Assembly: GCF_000472525.1 (NCBI RefSeq)
Contig: NZ_AWZT01000001.1
Coordinates: 564,045 to 628,044 of the forward strand
Direction of reading: 5' to 3'
Length of the DNA stretch: 64,000 nt
Origin: Paraburkholderia dilworthii
GTDB lineage: Bacteria; Pseudomonadota; Gammaproteobacteria; Burkholderiales; Burkholderiaceae
Below are positions 54,758 through 63,841 of this stretch, piece by piece; position 1 is the stretch's first letter, and each line of letters starts with the position of its first letter. Both the position numbers and the translations under genes were made by a program. Under the pieces are notes generated by a model, which saw nothing but the letters and a program-made list of their open reading frames with translations, had not been told where the DNA came from and searched no databases.

Positions 54758-55846
54758 CTAGCGCTCAGATGGACCTGGCGCAAACGCGTCCGGCGCCTCG
54801 TCGAGCGCGCTGCGATAGGCGCGCGATTGCATTTCCGCGAGCCGGCTCAGCGTTCTCGACAGATCGTGCGCGCCTTCGAGACCGCACAACGCGGCATGAA
54901 TGGGCTTGTCGGATGCCATGAAGAGCGCGCGCTTGCGGTCGTAAAGAATGTCGACGAGCCACACGAGCCGCTGCAACGTATGCGCGTTCGTGAGCCACTC
55001 GGTATGGATGTTATCGACAATGAGTCCGTGCCATCGCTCGGCGAGATCCAGATAGTCGAGGTGAGAACGGCTTGCTACGCACAGCGTTTCGAAGTCGGCC
55101 CACAGCAGAGCCGCGCCCACCGCGCGCGCGGCAAGCGGGCGGCCCGCGGCGCTGATCTTCGTCGATTCGAGCGCGCCGCTGCTTTCATAGCGCAGGAAGA
55201 TTTCGCGCAGCGCGTGGCCAGCCGCTGCATCGAGCGGGGCGAACGAACGCGGCGTCTCATGCTGCTCGCCGCCGAAACGATAGTCGCGCGCGCCATCGAA
55301 ATGAATCACGCGAAAGTACCGCTTGATCTGCTCGATAGTCGGCGCGAAACGCTCGTGGAACTCGGGGTCGGACAAGAGACCGTCGGGCGCGTAATTCGAC
55401 GTCAGCATGATGCGCGTGCGGAGATTGATCGCCGTGTCGAGAAAGCGGGCCATCAGAAATGCGTCCGCTATATCGTGCACGTGGAATTCGTCGAAACAGA
55501 GCAACTGGATGCCGTCGAGCCATTGGTTCGACACCGAGCCGAGGCGGTCGTCGCCACGCGGTTCGTTTACGAGGCGCCGGTTCATCTCACGCAGAAACTC
55601 GTGAAAGTGCAGACGCCGCTTGCGGCAATTCGCGAGTTCGAATGCGGTATCGACCACGAGACTCTTGCCGCGTCCGGGCAGTCCGTGGCAGTACACGCCC
55701 TGATATCGCGATTCAACACGGTTTGCCGATGAATCGGGCAACGCGCAGAGCGCCGCAATTGCTTCGCGCTGCCTGGCATCGGGCACGATGCCGCGCGCGG
55801 CAAGGCGGCTAGTGATGCCAGTTTCGTCAAACATGCGCGCGCTCAT
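54758..55846 (-). CDS. zapE: ZapE (AFG1-like) cell-division ATPase
   Basis: A 362-residue P-loop ATPase of the AFG1/ZapE family. Walker A GLPGRGKS is at residues 55-62, Walker B LLCFDEF at 115-121, sensor 1 in MLTSNYAPDGLL, and the family's FHEFLREMN is near 80-90. E. coli ZapE interacts with FtsZ at the division site, chiefly under low oxygen or heat stress. The ATG overlaps the hybrid kinase stop by four bases (ATGA), so its expression is tied to that gene. The last 30 residues are variable. Confidence 0.9.
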   Translation of the reverse strand: MSARMFDETGITSRLAARGIVPDARQREAIAALCALPDSSANRVESRYQGVYCHGLPGRGKSLVVDTAFELANCRKRRLHFHEFLREMNRRLVNEPRGDDRLGSVSNQWLDGIQLLCFDEFHVHDIADAFLMARFLDTAINLRTRIMLTSNYAPDGLLSDPEFHERFAPTIEQIKRYFRVIHFDGARDYRFGGEQHETPRSFAPLDAAAGHALREIFLRYESSGALESTKISAAGRPLAARAVGAALLWADFETLCVASRSHLDYLDLAERWHGLIVDNIHTEWLTNAHTLQRLVWLVDILYDRKRALFMASDKPIHAALCGLEGAHDLSRTLSRLAEMQSRAYRSALDEAPDAFAPGPSER

Positions 55847-58176
55847 TCGATCCGCTGCCCGCTCAGCACACGTTGCAGGTCATTAGGGGCCACCGGCTTG
55901 GTGAAGTGATGATCGAAGCCGGCCTCGACGGCGGTCTGCTTGTCCTGCTGTTGGCCCCAGCCGGTTACCGCGATGAGGCGAATGCCGGCGTCCGGATAGT
56001 CGCTGCGGACGCGGCGCGCGACTTCGTAGCCATTGAGGAACGGCAGGCCGATGTCGAGAATCACCGCCTGCGGTGCGAATTGGGCGATGAGTTCGAGCCC
56101 AGCGATGCCGTCGCTCGCCGTGCGCACCTGGTGGCCTTCCAGTTCGAGCACCATCGCGAGGCTGTCGGCGGCGTCCGCATTATCGTCGACGATGACGATC
56201 CGCAGGCCGGCGGCCGGCGGCTTTTCGGGCTCCGTTGCATCGGCGGGCGCGTCTGCGGAACTGGACAACGGCAGGCGGATTACGAATTCGCTGCCCTCGC
56301 CAGGGCCGCCGCTGAATGCCGCCACGGTGCCGCCGTGCAATTCCGCGAGGCCGCGCACAAGCGCAAGCCCGATGCCGAGTCCGCCTTGAGAGCGATCGAG
56401 CGCGGGCGCGAGTTGCGAGAACATTTCGAAAACGCTGGTCAGGTGTTCGCGAGGAATGCCGATGCCGGAATCTCGCACCACGATCACGGCTTCGTTGCCT
56501 TCGCGTTGTGCGGTGAGCGAGATGTTGCCGCCTGGCGGCGTGTATTTGGCCGCGTTATTCAGCAGGTTGAGGATCATTTGCGAAAGACGCGTCGGGTCTG
56601 CGTCGAGAAAAAGCGGCTCGCTGGGCAACGTCACGCTCAGATGATGCTCGGATGCCTGCACGGTCTCACGCGCGGATTCGATCGCGGATTGCATCGCGCG
56701 TGCAAGTTCCAGGCGCTGCTTGCGCAATTCGAGCTTGCCCTGCGTGATGCGCGAGACTTCGAGCAGATCGTCGACGAGATGTGTCATGTGCTGCAATTGG
56801 CGAGAGAACACGTCGCGCGACCAGTCCAATTGCGGGTCGCTGAATTCTTTTGCGCGCAGGATTTCGAGGACGTTACGCATCGGCGCAAGCGGATTGCGCA
56901 GTTCATGCGCGAGCGTTGCGAGAAATTCATCCTTGCGTCGATCGGCCTTCGAGAGTTCCAGATTCAGCCGCGTGAGTTGCTGCTCGGCGTGCCGTCGCTC
57001 GGTAATGTCACGATTGATGCTCACCGCGCCGTAAATGTCGCCGCGCGCGTTGGCGAGCGGTTTGACGACGGTTTCGCAAACCCCGCGCGAACCGTCGCGC
57101 CGCACGAACGGCAACTCGCCGCGCCACGTGCCGTATGCGCCGAGGCCCGCGAACACTTCGCGGCGAACACGCAGCGCGTCTTCAGGCGGATGAAAGATCG
57201 AAACCGGCTTGCCGAGAATTTCGCGCATCCGGTAACCGAGCATGCGTTCGCCGCCCGCGTTGAAGTCGGTGATATTGCCGCGTAAATCGGTGATAACGAT
57301 GGCATCGCTCAGGTGCTCGAAAATCGCGGCCTGGCGCAGCAGCACGGTCTGCGCCTCCTTACGCTCGGTGATGTCGATGCCGAGGCCGTAGATCATCAAC
57401 GGCTCGCCCTGTTCGTCGTAGGTCGCGCGGCCGCGGCCTTCCATCCAGCACCAGTCGCCGCTTGCATGCAGAAAGCGGAATTCGGCGACGTAGTCGTCGT
57501 GGCTTAGCACCGCGTGATCGACGGCCTCGTTGAGCGCAAGCAGATCGCCCGGATGGATCAGTTCGAAAAAGCCGCGCGACGTATTCGCGAAGCGTCCTTC
57601 GGCGTAACCCGCGAGTGCTTCAAGTTCGCGGCTCCACCAGAAGCTGCCGGTCTTCGGCTCGTGCGACCATGCACCCATGCGCGCGCCGCGCATGGCGAGG
57701 CTCAGCACGTCGCGGCTTTCCTGCAATTCCCTTTGCGCCCGCTGATGCGCCGCCACCGACGCCTCAGCATTGCGCCTCGCGAGCAATAACTCCTGTTCGT
57801 ACTTATGACGATCGGCGACGATCAGCACCGCCACTTCGAAGTAGGTGCGCTCGCCGTGCGCGCGGCGCACCGCATTGAGCAACGCCGGCACCGTACGGCC
57901 GTCGCGGTGCAGCATGTTCAGCTTGACCTCGGCCACCGAGCCCTGAATCTGCAGCAGCGGCGCGCAATGCGTCTGATAAAACACCTTGCCGCCGGCAGTG
58001 AGCATGTCCTGAAGGCTCATCCCGCTCATGAGGTCGGCGGCGCTATGGCCGAGCCATTCGCAGAACGTCGCGTTGGCGCGCACGATGCGGCCGTCGGTAT
58101 CCGTAACGACGAGACCGCAGGCGGCGTGCTCGAACAGCGCATCGGCTAAAGGCAATGAGCGGTCGGTGCTTTGCAT
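55843..58176 (-). CDS. PAS-containing hybrid histidine kinase with C-terminal receiver
   Basis: A 777-residue cytoplasmic sensor kinase. Reading from the N-terminus: PAS (about 12-115), a helical linker, a second PAS/PAC (about 155-275, ending YGLGIDITERKEA), a third PAS/PAC (about 280-400, ending VSINRDITERRHA), HisKA with the phospho-His in LAHELRNPLAPM, HATPase with NLLNNAAKYTPPGG and the G boxes, and a receiver domain (VIVDDNADAADS; phospho-Asp in VILDIGLP; Lys in TKPV). No transmembrane segment is seen. It starts four bases after the RsbQ-like gene with no ribosome binding site of its own, and its stop overlaps zapE. There is no DNA-binding output; phosphotransfer to another protein is likely. 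Confidence 0.92.
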   Translation of the reverse strand: MQSTDRSLPLADALFEHAACGLVVTDTDGRIVRANATFCEWLGHSAADLMSGMSLQDMLTAGGKVFYQTHCAPLLQIQGSVAEVKLNMLHRDGRTVPALLNAVRRAHGERTYFEVAVLIVADRHKYEQELLLARRNAEASVAAHQRAQRELQESRDVLSLAMRGARMGAWSHEPKTGSFWWSRELEALAGYAEGRFANTSRGFFELIHPGDLLALNEAVDHAVLSHDDYVAEFRFLHASGDWCWMEGRGRATYDEQGEPLMIYGLGIDITERKEAQTVLLRQAAIFEHLSDAIVITDLRGNITDFNAGGERMLGYRMREILGKPVSIFHPPEDALRVRREVFAGLGAYGTWRGELPFVRRDGSRGVCETVVKPLANARGDIYGAVSINRDITERRHAEQQLTRLNLELSKADRRKDEFLATLAHELRNPLAPMRNVLEILRAKEFSDPQLDWSRDVFSRQLQHMTHLVDDLLEVSRITQGKLELRKQRLELARAMQSAIESARETVQASEHHLSVTLPSEPLFLDADPTRLSQMILNLLNNAAKYTPPGGNISLTAQREGNEAVIVVRDSGIGIPREHLTSVFEMFSQLAPALDRSQGGLGIGLALVRGLAELHGGTVAAFSGGPGEGSEFVIRLPLSSSADAPADATEPEKPPAAGLRIVIVDDNADAADSLAMVLELEGHQVRTASDGIAGLELIAQFAPQAVILDIGLPFLNGYEVARRVRSDYPDAGIRLIAVTGWGQQQDKQTAVEAGFDHHFTKPVAPNDLQRVLSGQRIE

Positions 58177-58180
58177 TGCG

Positions 58181-58984
58181 TTAAGAGCCCGTCGTCCGCA
58201 GGAAAGCGCCGATAGCCTCCGCGGTCGCGCGAGGCGCGCTCAGGTGCGGACAGTGACCATTGTTCTCGATGATGCGCAGCGTGCTGCCGGGCATCACGCG
58301 ATGCATGTACTCGCCCACCGCGCGCGGCGCGATGAGGTCTTCGCTTGCTTGCAGAATGAGCGTCGGTATGGGGTTCGAAGGCAGCAGGCCGCGATGATCG
58401 GAGAGAAACGTGACGCGTGCGAACTGTGCGGCGATCTGCGGATCGGTCTGGCAAAAACTATTGGTCAATTCAACGCCGAGCTCCGGCTGATCGGGTGCGC
58501 CCATGATGGCGGGGGCCATCGCGCTCGACCAGCCGAGATAATTGCTCTCCAGTGTGGTGAGCAGGTCGTCGATATCTTCGCGCGTGAAGCCGCCGCGGTA
58601 GTCGCCGTCGTTCACATAGCAGGGCGACGGACCCACCATCGCCTGAGCGCAGAAGAGCTGCGGTACCTGCACGGCGGCGAGCAGGCCGATCATCGCGCTT
58701 ACCGAATGGCCGACAAACACGACCGGCTCGTCGGCCACTTCGCGGACGAGTTCGATCAGATCGCGCGCATAGCCGTGCAGCGAATCGTATTTGTCGGCGT
58801 CGTATGCGCAAAGGTCTGACGATCCGCTGCCGACGTGATCGAACAGCACGAGGCGGTAATCGTCATGGAAGAACGGAGCGAGCCGTCGCCACATTGTCTG
58901 GTCGCAGCCAAAGCCATGCGCGAGCACCACGGTGCGTGCGCCGCGTCCGGAAATGTTTACGTTGTTGCGCTGGATGATGCTCAT
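58181..58984 (-). CDS. RsbQ/KAI2-like alpha/beta-hydrolase
   Basis: A 267-residue alpha/beta-hydrolase closely resembling Bacillus RsbQ. Family-specific stretches include HGFGCDQTMW, FDHVGSGSSDLCAYD, VGHSVSAMIG, MVGPSPCYVND and NGHCPH. The triad is Ser94, Asp216 (SEDLIAP) and His244 (GHCPH), all present. In Bacillus, RsbQ supports the PAS-domain phosphatase RsbP in the energy-stress response, probably by supplying a hydrolysed ligand; plant KAI2 and D14 receptors belong to the same group. Here the next gene, 4 bases downstream, is a PAS kinase, so a comparable ligand-PAS link is inferred. First gene of the operon. Confidence 0.92.
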   Translation of the reverse strand: MSIIQRNNVNISGRGARTVVLAHGFGCDQTMWRRLAPFFHDDYRLVLFDHVGSGSSDLCAYDADKYDSLHGYARDLIELVREVADEPVVFVGHSVSAMIGLLAAVQVPQLFCAQAMVGPSPCYVNDGDYRGGFTREDIDDLLTTLESNYLGWSSAMAPAIMGAPDQPELGVELTNSFCQTDPQIAAQFARVTFLSDHRGLLPSNPIPTLILQASEDLIAPRAVGEYMHRVMPGSTLRIIENNGHCPHLSAPRATAEAIGAFLRTTGS

Positions 58985-59088
58985 TGTCGAGTCCTGGAGC
59001 GTGCCGGGATGGAAGCGGCGGATGCGCTCTGTCCGGCACCTGACGGAATGTTACCGCAGTCTCGCAGCCGTGCCGCCGCGCCCGGGAC

Positions 59089-59991
59089 TCAGCCGGTCTT
59101 GATCGGCTGCTTCGACGCGCCTTGCGGCTCAATGCCGAAGCGCTCGTACTGGGCAATCACCTGCGCCCCGAACAGCAGCAGCGTGGCGAGCCATTCGAGG
59201 CTGAACAGAATGACGATTGCCGTCGTGAGCGAACCGTAGACCACGCTGACCTGCGAGAGCGTCGCGAAGTACCAGACGAGCACATGCCGCGTGATCTCCC
59301 ACAACACCGCAGCAACGATGCCGCCGAACAGCGCGTGTTTGAGGGATGGCCGTCCGACCGGCATCACCATATAGATCGACGTCAGCACGAAAATCTCGCC
59401 GGCAAGCCCCAACAGGTACAGCAGAATGCGCGAAGGGCCTTGCAGCGAAACGTGCAGGCCGAACAGGTCGAGGCCTTCGGCACCCACGGCTTCGAGCCCG
59501 CTCGAAACCAGCGTGACGATCAGTGCGCCGACGCCGAGGAACAGGATGTAGCAATAGGGCAGCAACGCCGAAAGTAAAAAATGCCGCCGCCGTATCACCA
59601 CGCGATGAACGAAGATCAGCGACATCGCGTTTTCCAGTATCGTGAATGCGAGCGAACTGAAGAACAGCATCGTGACGAACAGCACCCAGCCGATCACCGC
59701 ACGGTGAGCGAGAAAATTGGCGAGCTCCCGCACGAGCGCGCCCGATTGACCGGGCACGAGCCATCGCAGAAGATGCCCCAATGCGGCGAGCAGAACTTGC
59801 TGAGGCACGATGCGCGACAGCGCGATGACAATGAGGATCATCAGCGGCACGATGGAAAGCAGCGCGTAGTACGCGACCGCGCCGGCGAGCAGCAAACCCT
59901 GGTTGGCCCGGAACGCCTTCAGCGTATCGAGGATGAACCTGCCCGGATGTTTCGCGACATACAGCGTGCGGTGATCGATGATGGAGTGCAT
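59089..59991 (-). CDS. YihY/BrkB family inner-membrane protein
   Basis: A 300-residue protein with six helices. NQGLLLAGAVAYYALLSIVPLMILIVI at the N-terminus and VYGSLTTAIVILFSLEWLATLLLFGAQVIAQYE at the C-terminus are the YihY/BrkB signature blocks. The family was once called ribonuclease BN in error; its function is unknown. The start at 59991 (MHSIIDHRTLYVAKHPGRF) follows GAGGCCTC; an open frame reaches 60351 but its extra 120 residues look like antisense of the divergent upstream sequence. Confidence 0.9.
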   Translation of the reverse strand: MHSIIDHRTLYVAKHPGRFILDTLKAFRANQGLLLAGAVAYYALLSIVPLMILIVIALSRIVPQQVLLAALGHLLRWLVPGQSGALVRELANFLAHRAVIGWVLFVTMLFFSSLAFTILENAMSLIFVHRVVIRRRHFLLSALLPYCYILFLGVGALIVTLVSSGLEAVGAEGLDLFGLHVSLQGPSRILLYLLGLAGEIFVLTSIYMVMPVGRPSLKHALFGGIVAAVLWEITRHVLVWYFATLSQVSVVYGSLTTAIVILFSLEWLATLLLFGAQVIAQYERFGIEPQGASKQPIKTG

Positions 59992-60153
59992 GAGGCCTCG
60001 CCACGCGCGTTTGCCGGGCCGCCGATGGGCGGCACGTATCGGTGCGCTCGAACGTAGACAAGCAAGAACGCCGCCATCCCTTAGGAAACTGTGCAATCCA
60101 CACCGCGCACGCGATTGGATGTTCGGGAATAGGCTTTGCTCCACGCTTGCGAC

Positions 60154-61314
60154 ATGGGATCCGATCCAACACTCAATAGCGCAGCGCCAAATGCCGGCCC
60201 GGGGGACCTCGTCGTCGCGCGTCCCGAGGGTTTGTATTGTCCGCCCGGCAACTTCTATATCGATCCCTGGCAGCCGGTGCAGCGCGCTGTGATCACGCAC
60301 GCGCATTCCGATCATGCGCGCTTCGGGCATCGGCATTATCTCGCGGCGCAAGCGGGCGCAAACGTACTGCTGTCCCGCCTACCCGACATATCACTGCAAA
60401 CGCTCGCATACGGTGAACGGCTCGACATCAATGGCGTAACCGTATCGCTGCATCCGGCTGGGCATGTGCTTGGGTCCGCGCAATTGCGCATCGAACACGG
60501 TGGCCGCGTGTGGGTGGCATCGGGCGATTACAAACTCGACCCCGATCCCACCTGCGATGCATTCGAGCCCGTGCGCTGCGACACCTTCATCACCGAGTCG
60601 ACCTTCGGCTTGCCGATCTACCGATGGGATACGCCGCAAACGGTGTTCGACGGCGTCGATTCGTGGTGGCGCCATAACGCTGCCGAAGGACGCGCGTCCG
60701 TGTTGTTCTGCTATTCGTTCGGCAAGGCGCAGCGCGTGCTGGCAAGCGTCGACGCGGCCATCGGCCCGATCTTCTGTCATGGCGCGGTCGAACCGCTCAA
60801 TCGCGCTTATCGCGAGGCCGGCGTGCGTTTGCCGCCGGTGCGGCTCGTCAGCGAAATCGCGCCGAAAGACAAGGCGGCGTTCAGCCAGGCGCTGATCGTC
60901 GCACCGCCATCGGCGCAGGGCAGCGCGTGGCTCAAACGTTTCGGCGACTATAGCGACGCGTTCGCGTCGGGCTGGATGCGTTTGCGCGGCGCTCGCCGCA
61001 GACGCGGCGTGGACCGCGGGTTCGTGCTTTCCGATCATGCGGATTGGCCCGCGCTGCAAACGGCGATTCACGCGACGGGCGCGCAGCGCGTGATCGTCAC
61101 GCATGGCTCGGTGGAACCGATGGTGCGCTGGCTGCGCGAGCAAGGGCTCGAAGCAGGCTCATTCGCAACGCAATACGGCGACGATACGGTCGAAGCCGAT
61201 GCATTGGGCGGCAGCCTTAGCGGCAGCGAGACAGTTGCGCCCGACACTACACCGCGCGCACAGAGCAGCGAAGCGCACGCGCATGAACTCGACGATACCG
61301 CGAGCCGTCCATGA
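60154..61314 (+). CDS. Ligase-associated DNA exonuclease (metallo-beta-lactamase fold)
   Basis: A 386-residue MBL/beta-CASP-type nuclease. The zinc site HAHSDH at residues 49-54 is followed by HPAGHVLGSAQLRI, WVASGDYKLDPDP and VLSDHADW..., the motif 2-4 and beta-CASP-like positions. It matches the 'ligase-associated DNA exonuclease' family found with an ATP-dependent DNA ligase, an Lhr-type helicase and a phosphoesterase. The stop overlaps the ligase start by four bases. The last 50 residues (from TVEADALGG) are poorly conserved and probably disordered. A TTG start 18 bases upstream is possible but less likely. Confidence 0.9.
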   Translation: MGSDPTLNSAAPNAGPGDLVVARPEGLYCPPGNFYIDPWQPVQRAVITHAHSDHARFGHRHYLAAQAGANVLLSRLPDISLQTLAYGERLDINGVTVSLHPAGHVLGSAQLRIEHGGRVWVASGDYKLDPDPTCDAFEPVRCDTFITESTFGLPIYRWDTPQTVFDGVDSWWRHNAAEGRASVLFCYSFGKAQRVLASVDAAIGPIFCHGAVEPLNRAYREAGVRLPPVRLVSEIAPKDKAAFSQALIVAPPSAQGSAWLKRFGDYSDAFASGWMRLRGARRRRGVDRGFVLSDHADWPALQTAIHATGAQRVIVTHGSVEPMVRWLREQGLEAGSFATQYGDDTVEADALGGSLSGSETVAPDTTPRAQSSEAHAHELDDTASRP

Positions 61315-62996
61315 AGCGCTTCGCTGCTCTTTATACCGCGCTCGACGCGACCACATCCACGCACGACAAGCTCGAAGCGCTGACGAGCTACTTCGCGGTG
61401 GCCGAGCCGGAAGACGCCGCATGGGCGTCGTACTTTCTGGCCGGCGGCAAGCCGCGGCAATCGGTGCCCACGCGCCTGCTCACCGAATTCGCACGCGAAC
61501 GCGCGGGCTTGCCCGCCTGGCTCTTCGAGGAGTCGTATCACGCAGTCGGCGATCTTGCGGAAACCATCGCGCATATTTTGCCGCCCGCACAACGCAGTTC
61601 CGAACTCGGGCTCACGCAATGGATCGAGCAGCGTGTGCTGAGCTTGCGCGGTGTTGCGCCGGAAGAATTGCGCACGCGTCTGTTCAGCTATTGGGACGAA
61701 CTCGACTGGAGCGGACGCTTTCTGCTCACGAAGCTGATTGGCGGAGGTTTTCGCGTCGGCGTTGCGCGGCAGCTGGTCGTGCGCGCGCTCGCGGAAGTTG
61801 CCGGCGTCGACCATAAGCGGATCGCTCAGCGCATGGTCGGATGGACCGATTCGCGGCAGAAGCCGGACGCGGCGCGCTATCTGCGTCTGATCGCGCCCGA
61901 GGCGCCCGAGGTCGCGAACGCAGATGAACAGCAATCGACGCAGCGGCACGACAGCGATCTGGGCTTGCCGTATCCGTTCTTTCTCGCGCATCCGTTGCAG
62001 GCCGATCCTGAGACGCTCGGCGATCCGTCGCGCTGGCTGATCGAATGGAAGTGGGACGGCATACGCGCACAGCTCGTCAAACGCGGCGGACGTGTGTGGT
62101 TGTGGTCGCGCGGCGAGGATCTGATCACCGATCGCTTTCCGGAAGTGGCCGCGCTTGGCGAGGCCTTGCCGGACGGCTTCGTGATCGACGGTGAAATTCT
62201 CGCGTGGGAGCCTGGCGCCGCTGCGCCGTTGCCGTTCGCGCGTCTTCAACCGCGCATTGCGCGCAAGACGCTGACGAAAAGAATTCTCGCGGATTCGCCC
62301 GCCGCACTGGTTGCATACGATCTGCTCGAAGCTCACGGCGAAGATTTGCGCATGACGCCGCTCGCCGGGCGGCGCGCGCGTCTGGATGCGCTGGCCGTAT
62401 CGCTCGACAGCATGCCTGCACGCGAGCTGCTACGTGTATCGCCGCTCGTAGCGGGCGCTGACTGGCGCGCCCTGGCAGCGCTACGCGAAGAGAGCCGCGC
62501 GCGCGGCGTCGAGGGTTTGATGCTCAAGGACCGGGGCTCGATGTACGGTGTTGGCCGCACGAAAGCATCAGGCACGTGGTGGAAATGGAAAATCGATCCC
62601 TATGCGGTCGACGCCGTACTGGTTTACGCGCAACGCGGACATGGCCGCCGTGCGAGCCTATACACTGATTTCACGTTCGCGGTCTGGGACGAAGCCAACG
62701 GCGTACGCACACTCGTGCCGTTTGCAAAGGCGTATTCGGGTCTTACCGATGAGGAAATGCGCCAGGTTGACGCCATCGTGCGCAAGACTACGATCGAGAA
62801 GTTCGGACCGGTGCGCAGCGTGACGCCGACGCTCGTATTCGAAATCGGCTTCGAAGGCATTCAGGCGAGTGCGCGCCACAAGTCCGGCGTGGCCGTGCGG
62901 TTCCCGCGCATGCTGCGCTGGCGCACGGACAAGCATATCGACGACGCCGACACGCTTGCGATGCTGAAGGGTTTCATCGACGATCGTGCGGCGTAA
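61311..62996 (+). CDS. ATP-dependent DNA ligase (LigC/'cisplatin damage response' type)
   Basis: A 561-residue ligase. The N-terminal DNA-binding helical domain is followed by the nucleotidyl-transfer domain with the adenylated lysine Lys247 in EWKWDGIRAQL (motif I KxDG-like: KWDG), motif III in VIDGEILAW, motif IV EGLMLKD, motif V WWKWKIDP, and an OB-fold C-terminal domain. It is translationally coupled to the exonuclease gene. The NAD+-dependent LigA does replication; this enzyme is thought to act in repair. The helicase and phosphoesterase genes of the four-gene set do not follow here. Confidence 0.93.
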   Translation: MKRFAALYTALDATTSTHDKLEALTSYFAVAEPEDAAWASYFLAGGKPRQSVPTRLLTEFARERAGLPAWLFEESYHAVGDLAETIAHILPPAQRSSELGLTQWIEQRVLSLRGVAPEELRTRLFSYWDELDWSGRFLLTKLIGGGFRVGVARQLVVRALAEVAGVDHKRIAQRMVGWTDSRQKPDAARYLRLIAPEAPEVANADEQQSTQRHDSDLGLPYPFFLAHPLQADPETLGDPSRWLIEWKWDGIRAQLVKRGGRVWLWSRGEDLITDRFPEVAALGEALPDGFVIDGEILAWEPGAAAPLPFARLQPRIARKTLTKRILADSPAALVAYDLLEAHGEDLRMTPLAGRRARLDALAVSLDSMPARELLRVSPLVAGADWRALAALREESRARGVEGLMLKDRGSMYGVGRTKASGTWWKWKIDPYAVDAVLVYAQRGHGRRASLYTDFTFAVWDEANGVRTLVPFAKAYSGLTDEEMRQVDAIVRKTTIEKFGPVRSVTPTLVFEIGFEGIQASARHKSGVAVRFPRMLRWRTDKHIDDADTLAMLKGFIDDRAA

Positions 62997-63199
62997 CCCT
63001 CGCACTAACGAATAGCCGGCCAATCAATACGACGCATCGGCAACGACGCATTCGCAACAGATAGACCACATACAGCGCCGCTGGCTGATCGCGGCCCATC
63101 CAGAAATGTAATGAATGACGCGGCGCTGCGCGGGAGCGAATCTTGCAACCGTGCGGCGGATGCCGTGATGCGGCGCGCGCAGGAATCAGGGAGAACGTA

Positions 63200-63658
63200 G
63201 TGAGGCTCGACAACCGATTCGACGACAGTGAAGACGTGGTCGTATGGCGGCCCATCCAGTATGCGATGGCCTCGCACCGTCGCGTGCTGGTGGTGGACGA
63301 CTATCGCGAAGCCGCGGACGCGCTGCAAATGCTGTTGAACGCGGATGGATTCGAATGCCGGGCGCTGGAAGATCCGCATGCGGTATGCGATATGGCGTCC
63401 GAGTGGCAGCCGTTCGCCGTGGTTCTCGACATCAAGATGCCGGGGCTCGACGGCTTTGAACTTGCGCGGCGTCTGCGTGCGCATCCGTCGACCGCGCATA
63501 TGCTGCTTGTGGCGTGTACGGCATTCGCTTCGCGTGACGACCGTGCGCGCGCCCGCGCTGTCGGTTTCGACGCGCACTGCGCGAAACCGTTGACGCCCGA
63601 GCTTCTGTTGCGCGTGCTGGAATCGGCCGCGGCGCTGCATGCAGCGGGGCCGCCGTAA
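63200..63658 (+). CDS. Single-domain response regulator
   Basis: A 152-residue CheY-like protein: a short N-terminal leader (VRLDNRFDDSEDVVVW...), then the receiver fold with VLVVDDYREAADAL (acidic pocket), the phospho-Asp in VVLDIKMPGLDG, the Thr/Ala switch in VACTAFAS and the Lys in HCAKPL. No output domain follows. The start is the GTG at 63200, preceded by GGGAGAA. It has no kinase partner next to it; the hybrid kinase at 55843-58176 lies 5 kb away and is one candidate. Confidence 0.88.
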   Translation: MRLDNRFDDSEDVVVWRPIQYAMASHRRVLVVDDYREAADALQMLLNADGFECRALEDPHAVCDMASEWQPFAVVLDIKMPGLDGFELARRLRAHPSTAHMLLVACTAFASRDDRARARAVGFDAHCAKPLTPELLLRVLESAAALHAAGPP

Positions 63659-63686
63659 AGCATGCGCGAGGTTTGAAAAAACTGCG

Positions 63687-63738
63687 GGGTTGCCGACGCG
63701 GGTTGTCGATGTGGGTTGTCGATGTGGGTTGTTAGCGA
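63687..63738. repeat. Four imperfect 13-bp tandem units
   Basis: Units of gggttgtcgatgt at 63700-63712 and 63713-63725 are identical; flanking units at 63687-63699 and 63726-63738 are degenerate. They lie between the response regulator and the SDR gene. Confidence 0.7.
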
Positions 63739-63841
63739 TGCACCAGAAAGCCGCGCCACATGCGGGCCCGGGGGTTGCTAAACGTGTTGCAAGCCGTGCG
63801 TTTTGCACGCCGCACATGTTCATCAGCATTCTGGAGGTCGT

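Noticed and set aside
60000..60351. An N-terminal extension of the YihY/BrkB gene by 120 codons
   Set aside because: The extension overlaps the start of the divergent exonuclease gene and lacks family similarity; the ATG at 59991 gives a normal-length protein.
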